DNA of 64,000 nucleotides from JBBPZA01 sp963728925. GTDB lineage: Bacteria; Actinomycetota; Thermoleophilia; Solirubrobacterales; Solirubrobacteraceae. The notes beneath the pieces were generated by a model. That model saw only the letters and a program-made list of their open reading frames with translations, did no database searches and had not been told where the DNA came from. Each line of letters begins with the position of its first letter. Within the stretch, counting starts at the first letter, position 1. Shown here piece after piece: positions 50,400-59,237 of this stretch. Where the stretch lies: the NCBI GenBank assembly GCA_963728925.1, contig CAVSMB010000003.1, forward strand, positions 1 through 64,000, in the 5' to 3' direction. The position numbers were made by a program, and so were the translations under genes.

Positions 50400-51089
50400 G
50401 TGGACGTCTCCTACGACCGCCCGCCGCGCGTGCTCGTCGTCGAGGACGACGAGGACATCGCGCTGGTCGTGCAGCGCATGCTGCGCGCCGAGGGCTACGA
50501 GACCCGGGTGGCCGCCGACGGCGACGCCGCGCTCGAGGACGCGCGCGGCTTCCTCCCCGACCTCGTGATCCTCGACCTCGGCCTCCCCGGCCGCGACGGC
50601 ATCGAGGTGGCCCGCGAGCTGCGCGGCCGCGACGACACGCCGATCCTCATCCTCACGGCCCGCGACGCCGTGGAGTCGCGCGTCGAGGGGCTCGACAGCG
50701 GGGCCGACGACTACCTCGTCAAGCCCTTCGACCGCCAGGAGCTGCTGGCCCGTCTGCGGGCGATGCTGCGCCGCCGCCCGCCGCGCGGGTCCGCGCCGCT
50801 GCAGGTGGGCGACCTGAGCCTCAACCCCGACACCCACGAGGTGCGCCGCCAGGAGCGCGCGGTCGATTTAACCCAGCGTGAGTTCGAGCTGCTGGAGTAC
50901 CTCATGCGCAACGAGCGGATCGTCATCTCGCGTCAGCGCCTCCTCGACGAGGTGTGGGGCTATGACCCCTTCTCCATGACGAACACGATCGAGGTGTTCG
51001 TGTCCAATCTTCGACGGAAGCTGGAAGCCGGTGGCGAGCCGCGACTCCTCCACACGATCCGCGGCGCGGGCTACGTTCTCCGCGCTTAG
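50400..51089 (+). CDS. OmpR/PhoB-family response regulator
   Basis: 229 aa starting at the GTG at 50400. Receiver domain with DD in VLVVEDDEDIALVVQRML, phospho-Asp in LVILDLGLPGRDGIEVAREL, Thr in LILTARD and Lys in YLVKPF. The winged-helix output domain (about 135-229) has LTQREFELLEYLM and TNTIEVFVSNLRRKLE. Its 3' end overlaps the kinase gene by about 59 bp, a sign of coupled translation of a cognate pair. Confidence 0.93.
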   Translation: MDVSYDRPPRVLVVEDDEDIALVVQRMLRAEGYETRVAADGDAALEDARGFLPDLVILDLGLPGRDGIEVARELRGRDDTPILILTARDAVESRVEGLDSGADDYLVKPFDRQELLARLRAMLRRRPPRGSAPLQVGDLSLNPDTHEVRRQERAVDLTQREFELLEYLMRNERIVISRQRLLDEVWGYDPFSMTNTIEVFVSNLRRKLEAGGEPRLLHTIRGAGYVLRA

Positions 51090-52542
51090 GCGCCCGCGGG
51101 TCCCGGTCCCGCGACTGCCCAAGCCGCTCGACCGCCTGCCCATCCGGCTGCGGCTGGCCGTCGTGTCGGCGGGGCTCACGCTGGTCATCCTGCTCGCCTT
51201 CGCGCTCGTGGTGGGCACGCTGACCACGCGACGCATCCGCGGCGACTTCAATTCAGACGTGCGCAGCGGCGCCGACAAGGTCGCCCGCTACGTCCCACTG
51301 ACCCAGGTCAACCGCGAGGCGAGATGCGAAGGTCGGCCCGACCGCCTCGGGGCCAATGCGGTGGTTCGCGTGGTCACCCTCGACGGCACCTACGTCTGTG
51401 GGGAGAAGTCGATCGACTTCGGCCCGCCAACGCCGGAGGCGGTACAACGCTCCGGCTACCGGGTCGAGTCCCGCTTCCTGCGGTCGATCGACCAGCCCGG
51501 CCTCACCGCGTGGTTGCAGTTCGCCCGGCCGGTGTCCGACGTCAACGAGACGATCAGCCGCGTCCGCTTCCTGCTCGCTCTCGGGGTGCTCGGCGGCGCC
51601 GCGCTCGCCTTCCTCGCCGGCCTGGCCATCGGGCGGCGCGCGATGGCGCCGATCGCCGAGCTCACCGCCACCGCCCGCGACATCGAGCGCACGCGCGACC
51701 CGTCCCTCTCGGTCCCCCACCCGCGGGCCGACGACGAGGTCGCCGAGCTCGCGCGCACGCTCGAGGGGATGCTCGGGGCGCTGGACGCCTCGCGCTCGGA
51801 CACCGAGGCGATGCTCGGCCGCCAGCGCGAGTTCGTCGCCGACGCGTCGCACGAGCTGCGCACCCCGTTGACCAGCGTGCTGGCCAACCTCGAGCTGCTG
51901 ACCGAGCAGCTCGAAGGCGAGGAGGAGGAGGCTGCGGCCTCCGCCCTGCGCTCCGCGCAGCGCATGCGCCGCCTGGTGGCGGACCTGCTGCTGCTCGCGC
52001 GGGCGGACGCCGGCCGCTCCGCCCGCCACGTGGCGGTCGACCTGGGCGACGTGCTCGTCGAGGCCGCCGCCGAGCTCGAGCCGGTCGCCGTCGACCACCG
52101 GCTGTCCCTCGACCCGGCACCGGCCCCTGTCGCCGGCGCGCGCGACGAGCTTCACCGCCTGGCGCTGAACCTCTTGGAGAACGCCGTTCGCCACACGCCG
52201 CCGGGCACGCGCGTGCGCGCGCGTACCGGCGTGCAGGACCGCGACGCAGTGCTCGAGGTGACCGACGACGGTCCGGGGGTCCCGCCAGCCCTCGCGCCGC
52301 GCATCTTCGAGCGCTTCGTGCGTGGCGGCGGCGAGCGCGCGGGCAGCTCGGGCCTGGGGCTGGCGATCGTGCGGTCGGTCGCCGAGGCGCACGCCGGCAC
52401 TGTGACCCTCGACGCACCCGTCGCGGGCGAGGGCGCGCGCTTCGTCGTGCGGCTGCCAGCCCTAGCGGGCCAGAGCGGAGCAGACCCCCGCTTCGAAGAC
52501 GGACCGCAGGAGCTTGAAGGTCTTGGGTCGGACCTCCGCTGA
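51031..52542 (+). CDS. Sensor histidine kinase
   Basis: About 503 aa from the GTG at 51031. Two transmembrane helices (about 43-62 and 180-202) bracket an extracytoplasmic sensor domain with two Cys (near EARC and TYVCGEK). A HAMP linker, dimerisation helix with phospho-His in ADASHELRTPLTSVLANLEL, and an HATPase domain with NLLENAVRHT, DDGPGVPP and GSSGLGLAIV follow. Partners the response regulator it overlaps. Its last 81 bp overlap the convergent serine hydrolase, encoding a non-conserved tail. Confidence 0.9.
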   Translation: MASRDSSTRSAARATFSALRRPRVPVPRLPKPLDRLPIRLRLAVVSAGLTLVILLAFALVVGTLTTRRIRGDFNSDVRSGADKVARYVPLTQVNREARCEGRPDRLGANAVVRVVTLDGTYVCGEKSIDFGPPTPEAVQRSGYRVESRFLRSIDQPGLTAWLQFARPVSDVNETISRVRFLLALGVLGGAALAFLAGLAIGRRAMAPIAELTATARDIERTRDPSLSVPHPRADDEVAELARTLEGMLGALDASRSDTEAMLGRQREFVADASHELRTPLTSVLANLELLTEQLEGEEEEAAASALRSAQRMRRLVADLLLLARADAGRSARHVAVDLGDVLVEAAAELEPVAVDHRLSLDPAPAPVAGARDELHRLALNLLENAVRHTPPGTRVRARTGVQDRDAVLEVTDDGPGVPPALAPRIFERFVRGGGERAGSSGLGLAIVRSVAEAHAGTVTLDAPVAGEGARFVVRLPALAGQSGADPRFEDGPQELEGLGSDLR

Positions 52543-53622
52543 GAGCTGGGTGTTGGCCGAGACGACGATCGAGCGGGTTCCGTCGGCCGTCGCTGCGATG
52601 AACTGGGTATAGCCGAAGATGTTGCCTGTGTGCCCGTACACGACGCCGCAGCGGGTCGTGTAGCGGAATATCGCCAGGCCGGCGTCGGTCCGGCCGGGAC
52701 CCGGCGGCTCCGAGAAGCCCGGGACCCAGCGCCGCTGCGCCGCGCGCGTCGAGGGCTTCAGGAAGCGCGGGCCGGCGTAGGCCCGGATAAAGCGCGCGAA
52801 GTCGTCCTGGGTCGTCACCTCACCACCGGCCGCCCACAGATAGTCGGCGTTGACGACCTCGGAGAGGTCCTCGCGCTTGCCCTTCGAGGGCGCGTCGTAG
52901 CCGGTCACGAACGGCGTGGGCTGCCGGTAACCCGTCGGCAGCGAGGTGTTGCGCATCCTCAGCGGGTCGAACACGCGCGCGGAGAGCTCGTCGCGCAGGG
53001 TGAGGCCGGTGGCCGCCTCGATCATCAGGCCGCCGACGATGTTGTCGGTGTTGCGGTAGTCGTAGCGCGAGCCCGCGGTGAAGTCGAGCGGCGCGTTCCC
53101 GAGCCAGGTGACGAGCTGCAGCGGCGCGACCGGCGCCCTGGGCCGGTTGATCAGCGCGTCGATGATCTCCTGCGACGCGGTGTACTCCGGCAGGCCGCTG
53201 CGGTGCTGGAGGAGCTGGGCGAGCGTGATCCGCCCCCACGCGGCGGGCAGCGCGGGGAGCAGCTCGCCGATCGTGTCGTCGAGCGAGAGCACGCCGGCGT
53301 CGACGAGCCTGAGCGCAGCGGCGCCCATCATCGCCTTGCCGGTCGACGCGGTGCGCAGGTGGTCGGACGGGCGAAACCGCCGGCCGGTTCGCAGGCTCGC
53401 CACGCCGCGGGTGAGAAAGCGCCTGCCCGAACCACGCTGGACGAGGGCGGCGACGCCCGGCGGGCCGTCGGCGTCGCGCACGACCCGCGCCAGCGCCGCG
53501 TCCAGCGCCGCGTCGGCCTTGGGCCGTGACGGCGGCGAGGCGGCCGGTGCGGAAGGGGCGAGCGCGGCGAGGCCGAGGGCGGCGCAGGCCGCGACCAGGA
53601 CGGAGCGGCGGCTGGAGGACAT
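52462..53622 (-). CDS. Exported serine hydrolase, beta-lactamase/D-Ala-D-Ala carboxypeptidase-like
   Basis: 386 aa. A signal peptide beginning MSSSRRSVLVAACAALGL ends near APSAPA (the RR favours Tat export). The serine-hydrolase motifs are SxxK in RTASTGKAMMGAAALRL, YxN in SRYDYRNTDNIVGG, and HTG in VVYGHTGNIFGYTQF. Class C beta-lactamase/EstB-like family acting on cell-wall peptides or esters outside the membrane. Its 3' end overlaps the kinase gene by 81 bp. Confidence 0.9.
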   Translation of the reverse strand: MSSSRRSVLVAACAALGLAALAPSAPAASPPSRPKADAALDAALARVVRDADGPPGVAALVQRGSGRRFLTRGVASLRTGRRFRPSDHLRTASTGKAMMGAAALRLVDAGVLSLDDTIGELLPALPAAWGRITLAQLLQHRSGLPEYTASQEIIDALINRPRAPVAPLQLVTWLGNAPLDFTAGSRYDYRNTDNIVGGLMIEAATGLTLRDELSARVFDPLRMRNTSLPTGYRQPTPFVTGYDAPSKGKREDLSEVVNADYLWAAGGEVTTQDDFARFIRAYAGPRFLKPSTRAAQRRWVPGFSEPPGPGRTDAGLAIFRYTTRCGVVYGHTGNIFGYTQFIAATADGTRSIVVSANTQLSAEVRPKTFKLLRSVFEAGVCSALAR

Positions 53623-53745
53623 GGCGAGCGAGCCTATAGCGGTCGCTGCGGGATCTGCGGGAACCCGGCGCGAGACCGCGCGTGGCCGCGCCGAGAGCCA
53701 GTGGGGGCGCGGGCGAGGCGCCGGCGGGGGCCGCCGGGGCGAGCT

Positions 53746-55410
53746 CTAGACCTCGACGACGACCGGCAGCACCATCGGCCGGCGGCGCAGGCGCTCGTAG
53801 ACGAAGGCGGCGAGGTCGTCGTGCAGGAGCTCCTGGAGGAGGTCGATCTCGCGCACCTCCTCGCGCGCTGCGCGCTCGAGCGACTGCTCGACCGCGGTGC
53901 GGATCTCGTCGAGCATGCCGTCGCCGTCCTGGAGGAAGGGCACGCCGCGCAGGATGACCTCGGGGTCCACCACCGACTGCCCGGACTGCTCGGAGATCGT
54001 CGCGACGACGATGAAGATGCCATCCGCGCTGAGCATCCGGCGGTCGCGCAGGGCGACGTCGGCGGGGTCGCCGATGTCGACCCCGTCGACGAAGATCATC
54101 CCGGACTGCTCGCGCTCGCGCCAGCGCGCGCCGCGCTCGTCGATCTCGAGCGGCAGGCCGTTCTCGCCCCGGAAGATCGCGTCGGGCTCGACGCCGACCG
54201 CCTCGGCGAGCTGGGCGTGCAGGCGGATGCGCCGGTGGTCGCCGTGGAAGGGGAAGACGTACCGCGGCCGCGTGAGGTTGAGCATCATCTTCAGCTCGTC
54301 GGCGTACCCGTGGCCGGAGGCGTGGACGGGCGCGTCGCGGGTCGTGACGACGTCGCAGCCGATGAACGAGAGGCGGTCGATCGTCTCGTTGACCGCGCGC
54401 TCGTTGCCCGGGATCGCCGTGGCCGAGAAGACCACCGTGTCGCCCGAGTGCAGCTCGACGACGGGGTGATCGCGGTGCGCCATGCGACGCAGAGCCGAGA
54501 GCGGCTCGCCCTGGGAGCCCGTCGAGATGATCACGAGCCGCTCGTCGGGGAAGTCGTCGATCTCGCGCGGCGCGACGAGCATCCCCTCGGGCACGTCGAT
54601 GTGCCCCAGCGAGCGGCCGATGTTCACGTTCTTACGCATCGAGCGACCGACCAGCGAGACCTTGCGCCCGAGCGCCGCGGCGGCGTCGACGGCTTGCTGG
54701 ACGCGGTGGATGTTGGAGGCGAAGCACGTGACGACGATGCGCCCGTCGCAGCGCGCGAAGACCTCCTCGAGGTGGGGCCCGACACCCGACTCCGAGGGCG
54801 AGGTGCCCGGGCGGTCCGCGTTGGTCGAGTCGCCGCAGAGCACGAGCAGGCCCTCGCCCCCGAGCTCGGCCAGGCGGGCGAAGTCGGCCGGCTGGCCGTC
54901 GACCGGGGTCTGGTCGAACTTGTAGTCGCCCGTGACGAGCGCCGTGCCGAGCGGCGTGTGCAGCGCGACCGCGGACGCGTCGGGGATCGAGTGCGTCATG
55001 TGAACGAGCTCGATCCCGAAGGGCCCCACGTCGACGCGCTCGCCCGAGCCGAGCGACTCGAGGGCCACGTCGCGCAGCTTGTGCTCGTCGAGCTTGGAGC
55101 GCGCCATGGCCATGGTCAGGGCGCCGCCGTAGACGACCGGCACCTTGTCCTGGCCCAGCTCGCGCAGCACCCAGGGCAGGGCGCCGAGGTGGTCCTCGTG
55201 GCCGTGGGTGACGACGATCGCCTCGATGTCGTCGGCGCGCTCACGCAGATAGGCGAAGTCGGGCAGGACCAGGTCGATGCCGAGCATGTCGGCGGTCGGG
55301 AAGCGCAGCCCGACGTCGACCACGACGATCCGGCCGTCGAGCTCGAAGACCGTCATGTTCTTGCCGATCTCCCCGATCCCGCCGAGCGGGAGGATGCGCA
55401 GCGGGGTCAC
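53746..55410 (-). CDS. rnj: Ribonuclease J
   Basis: 554 aa. Metallo-beta-lactamase/beta-CASP ribonuclease with 5'-exo and endonuclease activities. Motifs: VVTHGHEDHLGALPWVLREL (metal site), GDYKFDQTPVDG, LCGDSTNADRPGTSPSE, beta-CASP motif GSQGEPLSALRRM and VHASGHGYADELKMM, then the C-terminal domain. The GTG at 55410 overlaps the dapA stop by 4 bp. The conserved dapA-rnj pair is typical of actinobacteria. Together with RNase Y (same window) both major RNA-decay endonucleases are present. Confidence 0.95.
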   Translation of the reverse strand: MTPLRILPLGGIGEIGKNMTVFELDGRIVVVDVGLRFPTADMLGIDLVLPDFAYLRERADDIEAIVVTHGHEDHLGALPWVLRELGQDKVPVVYGGALTMAMARSKLDEHKLRDVALESLGSGERVDVGPFGIELVHMTHSIPDASAVALHTPLGTALVTGDYKFDQTPVDGQPADFARLAELGGEGLLVLCGDSTNADRPGTSPSESGVGPHLEEVFARCDGRIVVTCFASNIHRVQQAVDAAAALGRKVSLVGRSMRKNVNIGRSLGHIDVPEGMLVAPREIDDFPDERLVIISTGSQGEPLSALRRMAHRDHPVVELHSGDTVVFSATAIPGNERAVNETIDRLSFIGCDVVTTRDAPVHASGHGYADELKMMLNLTRPRYVFPFHGDHRRIRLHAQLAEAVGVEPDAIFRGENGLPLEIDERGARWREREQSGMIFVDGVDIGDPADVALRDRRMLSADGIFIVVATISEQSGQSVVDPEVILRGVPFLQDGDGMLDEIRTAVEQSLERAAREEVREIDLLQELLHDDLAAFVYERLRRRPMVLPVVVEV

Positions 55411-56267
55411 GCGGCGGCGGGACGCAACAGCCCGTGGCGCTCGAGCACCTCTCGCACCTGGGCCTTCTCGCCCTCGGCGGCCTCGACGATCGGCAGGCGC
55501 ACGCCCCCGACCTCGACGCCGAGCAGGTTGAGCGCAGCCTTGGTGCACGCCGGGCTGGCGGTGAGGAACAGCACGCGGTAGACGTCCTGGAGCGAGGCGT
55601 CGATCTCCGCGCGCCGCTCGGGGTCGTCGACCATGTGACGCATCTGCTCCCCCACGACGTGGCTGGCGACGAGGATCCCGCCCGCGCCGCCCAGGTCGAG
55701 CGTGCGGGCCAGGGAGGCGTCGTTGCCGGCGTAGAGGTCGAGGCCGTCGATCGGCGCGAGGTCGTCGTCGTTGGCCTGCTTGACCGCTTCGACACCGTCG
55801 ATCTGGGCGAGCTCGGAGAGCAGCTCCGGCGGCATGTTGGTGCCGGTGCGCTGCGGGATGTTGTAGAGCACGACCGGCTTGTCGGTCGCGCGCGCCACCT
55901 CGGTGAAGTGGGCCACGATCCCGCGCGGGCTCGGACGGTTGTAGTACGGCGTGACCGAGAGGATCGCGTCGGCGCCCAGCTCGGTGGCCCGCTCGGTGAG
56001 GTGGACGGCGTGGCGGGTGGCGTTGGACCCGGCCCCCGCGACGACCGTCGCGTGGTCGCCGACCTCGCGGACGGCCAGCTCGATGAGGCCGAGCTGCTCC
56101 TCGTCTGAGAGCGTCGGCGCCTCGCCGGTCGTCCCGCACACCACGAGCCCGTCGGAGCCGTGCTCGAGCAGATGGTGCATGAGCCGCACGGCAGCCTCGT
56201 CGTCCACGCGCCCGTCTGCGTCGAACGGGGTGACCATCGCGGTCAGGATGGCGCCGAGCCCGGCCAT
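55407..56267 (-). CDS. dapA: 4-hydroxy-tetrahydrodipicolinate synthase
   Basis: 286 aa TIM-barrel aldolase joining pyruvate and aspartate semialdehyde. GTTGEAPTLSDEEQ (substrate loop), VTPYYNRPSPRG, LYNIPQRTGTNMPPE (Tyr relay) and the Schiff-base Lys in VEAVKQANDDD are present. Starts MAGLGAILTAMVTPFDADGR. Translationally coupled to rnj. First committed enzyme of the DAP route completed by dapB, dapL and dapF in this window. Confidence 0.94.
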   Translation of the reverse strand: MAGLGAILTAMVTPFDADGRVDDEAAVRLMHHLLEHGSDGLVVCGTTGEAPTLSDEEQLGLIELAVREVGDHATVVAGAGSNATRHAVHLTERATELGADAILSVTPYYNRPSPRGIVAHFTEVARATDKPVVLYNIPQRTGTNMPPELLSELAQIDGVEAVKQANDDDLAPIDGLDLYAGNDASLARTLDLGGAGGILVASHVVGEQMRHMVDDPERRAEIDASLQDVYRVLFLTASPACTKAALNLLGVEVGGVRLPIVEAAEGEKAQVREVLERHGLLRPAAA

Positions 56268-57055
56268 GGCGTGGAGGGTAGCCGACCGCCCCGACGCCGG
56301 GCCTGGCGGCCGGCCCCCGGTGACGGGCCACCCGCACCCAGCCGGTGCAGGCCCCACGCCAGCAGGGCGAGCAGCGCGAGGGTGATGGCGAGGACGGCGC
56401 CGTAGGCGAGCGCGGCGAGGCCCGCAGGGGCGGTCTTCTGCTCGCGCTGCAGGATCTCGTGGTCGGCGACGAAGGGGCGCGTGAAGGACGCAGGCGCCGC
56501 AACGCCCTTCGCGGGGATCGCGGGGTCGTCGGGCAGGTAGAGCGGGACGGCGGTGAGCGAGCGGCCGTGGTGCAGGCGGATGAGCGTCTTCCAGCTTCCG
56601 TGCACCGGGACGGGCTCGGGCGTGCGGTAGACGCCCGGTCCGACGCGCTGCAGGCGGTCGACGACCAGGCCGCCGCCCCGCCAGGCGGTGGCGGTGAGCC
56701 ACTCGGCGCCCTGCGCGGCGTCGCGCGGGGTCAGCCTGACGGTCGCCGTCGCCGTGCGGTCCGGGCCGGCCGTCGCGTCGTCCAGGGTCACGGCGGCGCG
56801 CACGCCGCGGTCGGAGGGCTTGTCGAGCGCGAACCCGGCCAGCGCGGCGATGGCGACGGCGGCGCGCGGAATCGAGCCGCCGGCGCGCGGGTCGGTGCGC
56901 AGCCGCGTCCCGATCCAGGCGCCGAGCACACCGGCGGCGATGGCCATCGGGATCGCGAGCAGCGCCTCGGGGAAGAGCGCGGCCGGCCACGGGATCGGCA
57001 TGAAGACGTGCGACCACGCCCATTCGGCGGCGAGGCCGACGGGTACGGCAAGGGC
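56243..57055 (-). pseudogene. 5'-truncated membrane protein remnant
   Basis: From about 57055 leftward the frame reads like the later part of a membrane protein: AEWAWSHVFMPIPWPAALFP and IAAGVLGAWIGTRL helices, an RTATATVRLTPRDAAQ beta domain, WKTLIRLHHGRSLTAVPLYL, and a last helix VLAITLALLALLAWGL. The N-terminal part is missing; upstream codons belong to the opposite-strand glycosidase remnant. The last 25 bp overlap the dapA start. Truncated or an N-terminal exchange; no start codon is convincing. Confidence 0.55.
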
Positions 57056-57059
57056 CGGG

Positions 57060-57570
57060 GCGGGGAGCTGGTCTACGACGTCACCGTCCCGGCCGGCGGG
57101 CGCACCGACGTCTGGTTCGCCGTGGGCGGCTCGGAGTCCGGCGCCGACGGCGCCCGCGTCGAGCAGGCCGGAGCCATGCCCGAGATCGCGTCGCCGACGC
57201 CGCTCGACGGCGACATCCTCAACCGGCCCTTCAACGAGCGGCCGATGGTGCTGGAGGCGTGGGGCAACTACGGGACCGCGTGACCCGTCGTGCACCAGCA
57301 GCTCGGCGTGCGGCCCGATCTGGGCCGTGGCCGCCTCGAGGTCGTCCCCCAGCTGCCGGGCGCCGACGCAATCGGCGGCCGGGACATCCGGCTCGGCGAC
57401 CTCGGCAGCGTCGACGTCTCCGCGCGGCCCTCAGGCACCAAGCGCTACGTCACGACAGTCGGCGCCTATGCGCCGGTGGCGCTGCGGATCGCGCACCCAA
57501 CCGCGGGTTCGAGGTCACCGTCCCCGCGGCCCCCGGCGAGGTCCACACGCTCACCGTGCGCGTGGCCTGA
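57060..57570 (+). pseudogene. Decayed C-terminal part of a glycosidase-like gene
   Basis: Frames give LVYDVTVPAGGRTDVWFAVG, NRPFNERPMVLEAWGNYGT, then a TGA (57281-57283) where TRP is expected, followed in the same frame by VVHQQLGVRPDLGRGRLEVV. After a one-base shift near 57505 FEVTVPAAPGEVHTLTVRVA ends at a stop at 57570. The blocks recall the C-terminal region of six-hairpin glycosidase-like proteins. The TGG-to-TGA change plus frameshift and missing 5' end mark a pseudogene. Family call is tentative. Confidence 0.6.
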
Positions 57571-57622
57571 GCGCGCCGGCCGGGCTCTCGGGCCCGTCTC
57601 CGGCACCGCCCGCGGACAGGCG

Positions 57623-57961
57623 TCAGGGGGCGAGCGGGTCTCCGCTGGTCATGCGCGGCGGCTCGCCGGAGTCCTCGCGCGGCGGCGGGTCGGTCGACTC
57701 GTCCGGCGGCGGACCACCCTGCGGGGTCGCCGGGGAGGGCGGCGCCGGCGGCGGCCCGGGGGCAGGCGCCGACGGCGGCGACGAGCCGGGGACGCCCTGC
57801 TGGGGCACGCTGGGCGCGGCGGTGGAGCCGCCCGGAGGCGGTGGGGCGGCCGGCTGCTTCTGGAGCTCGTCGAGCTTCTGCTGGGCCTGCTTGGCGTAGT
57901 CCTTGGCCTTCTCGACGTCGAGCCGCTTCGCGGCGTCCTTCGCCTTGTCCAGGAATCCCAC
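57623..57961 (-). CDS. Small coiled-coil protein with Pro-rich tail
   Basis: About 112 aa from the GTG at 57961: GFLDKAKDAAKRLDVEKAKD and YAKQAQQKLDELQKQ form a charged amphipathic helix, then a low-complexity Pro/Gly/Ser tail ends PPRMTSGDPLAP. This is the pattern of small actinobacterial proteins annotated as antitoxin-like or cytoskeletal, but no family is certain. Function unknown. Confidence 0.55.
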   Translation of the reverse strand: MGFLDKAKDAAKRLDVEKAKDYAKQAQQKLDELQKQPAAPPPPGGSTAAPSVPQQGVPGSSPPSAPAPGPPPAPPSPATPQGGPPPDESTDPPPREDSGEPPRMTSGDPLAP

Positions 57962-57998
57962 GTGCGGTCTCCTCGCGGTCAGGTCGGGAGCCGCCCAG

Positions 57999-58520
57999 TC
58001 AAGCGTCTTCAGGTGAGGAAGGCAAGCGTCGCGGACGATCCGGGGTCCACTCGAGCGCCGCCAGCGGCGTGAGCATGCCGTGGCGCTCGTGTGGTGGCTT
58101 CGGCGGCTCGGCACGGTACTCGCGCCTCGGCGTCGCGACGACGTGCTCGACCGGCACCCCGGTCATGCGCTCCAGGCGCCTCGGGACGTCGATGCGCAGC
58201 CACCGCGACGCCCCGGTCGGAAGCGTCGCCACGACGACCGCGTCGAAGCGGGCCGGGTCCCACGCCTCCTTGACCGCGGTGACCGGGTCGGAGTCGCCGA
58301 CCTCGCCCGAGGCCTCGATGCCCGCCGCGCGGAGCCGTTCCAACGCCTCGGCGAGGTTCTGCTCGGCCGGCTCGCGGCCTGAGGGCGCGTCGGAGCGGTA
58401 GGGAGTGGTGGGCACCACCAGGTGCACGACGGCCTCCGAGCGCTCGCCGAGGTGGTTGAGCAGCTCGTCGGAGGGCGCCGTCTGGTTGGCGATGACGAGC
58501 ACGGTCCGCCTCCACGTCAT
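57999..58520 (-). CDS. Universal-stress-protein-like domain protein
   Basis: 173 aa. Opens TWRRTVLVIANQTAPSDELL and proceeds through an alpha/beta fold with VVHLVVPTTPYRS, AVKEAWDPARFDAVVVATLP and TGASRWLRIDVPRRLER, a pattern close to Usp domains (the ATP-binding GxGxxG-type loop is replaced by TLPTGASRWL). May bind a nucleotide. The start at 58520 has GGAGGC upstream. Small, cytoplasmic; role unknown. Confidence 0.65.
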   Translation of the reverse strand: MTWRRTVLVIANQTAPSDELLNHLGERSEAVVHLVVPTTPYRSDAPSGREPAEQNLAEALERLRAAGIEASGEVGDSDPVTAVKEAWDPARFDAVVVATLPTGASRWLRIDVPRRLERMTGVPVEHVVATPRREYRAEPPKPPHERHGMLTPLAALEWTPDRPRRLPSSPEDA

Positions 58521-58577
58521 GTGCTGCCTCCTTGGGGTCCTCGGTTCCCGACCGAGGGTACTCCTCGAGACGGGCTC

Positions 58578-59237
58578 CTAGCCCAGGAGGTGCTCCAGAC
58601 CGACGACCGGCGAGCGGTCCAGGCCGGGCACGCGACGCACCGCGAGCAGCACGCCGGGCATGAACGAGACGCGGTCGATCGAGTCGTGGCGGATGGTCAG
58701 GGTCTGCCCCACGTCCCCGAGAATGACCTCCTGGTGGGCGACGAGGCCGGGGAGGCGCACGGAGTGGACGGGCGGCGGCTCGCCACCGCTCGCCTGGGCC
58801 ATCAACGCGGCCGTCCGCGCCGCGGTTCCGCTGGGCTTGTCGAGCTTGCCGTCGTGGTGCAGCTCGACGATCTCGGCGCGGGCCATGTGGCGCGAGGCCT
58901 CGGCGGCGAAGCGCATCATCAGGACCGCGCCGATGGCGAAGTTCGGCGCCACGAAGACGTTCGCGCCCTCCAACCCCTCGAGCGAGGCGAGGTCGAAGCC
59001 GGTGGTGCCGATGACGACGTGGACGCCCGCGGCCACGCACGTCCGGGCGTTCTCGAGCGCCTGGTAGGGGACGGTGAAGTCGACGACGACGTCGGCGTCG
59101 CCGAGAACGTCGTCCAGCGCCGTGTCGAGCCGCGGGTCGGCGCGGCCGGTGAGCTCGAGGTCGTCGGCGCCCTGCACCGCCTCGCAGACCGTCTCCCCCA
59201 TGCGGCCCGCGGCTCCGGCGACGGCGACGCGGATCAT
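58578..59237 (-). CDS. dapB: 4-hydroxy-tetrahydrodipicolinate reductase
   Basis: 219 aa, NAD(P)H-dependent second step of the DAP route. Cofactor motif IRVAVAGAAGRMGETV, VIGTTGFD, catalytic ELHHDGKLDKPSGTA (His-His and Lys). Shorter than E. coli DapB (273 aa) because loop segments are missing, as in related actinobacteria. The stop of the M16 peptidase gene and the ATG of dapB overlap by 4 bp. Confidence 0.94.
   Translation of the reverse strand: MIRVAVAGAAGRMGETVCEAVQGADDLELTGRADPRLDTALDDVLGDADVVVDFTVPYQALENARTCVAAGVHVVIGTTGFDLASLEGLEGANVFVAPNFAIGAVLMMRFAAEASRHMARAEIVELHHDGKLDKPSGTAARTAALMAQASGGEPPPVHSVRLPGLVAHQEVILGDVGQTLTIRHDSIDRVSFMPGVLLAVRRVPGLDRSPVVGLEHLLG

Noticed and set aside
53701..55581. 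Plus-strand open frame of 626 codons over the RNase J gene
   Set aside because: Antisense to rnj, composed of Arg/Asp/Val/Ala-rich sequence with no motif, and the rnj frame carries all catalytic motifs.
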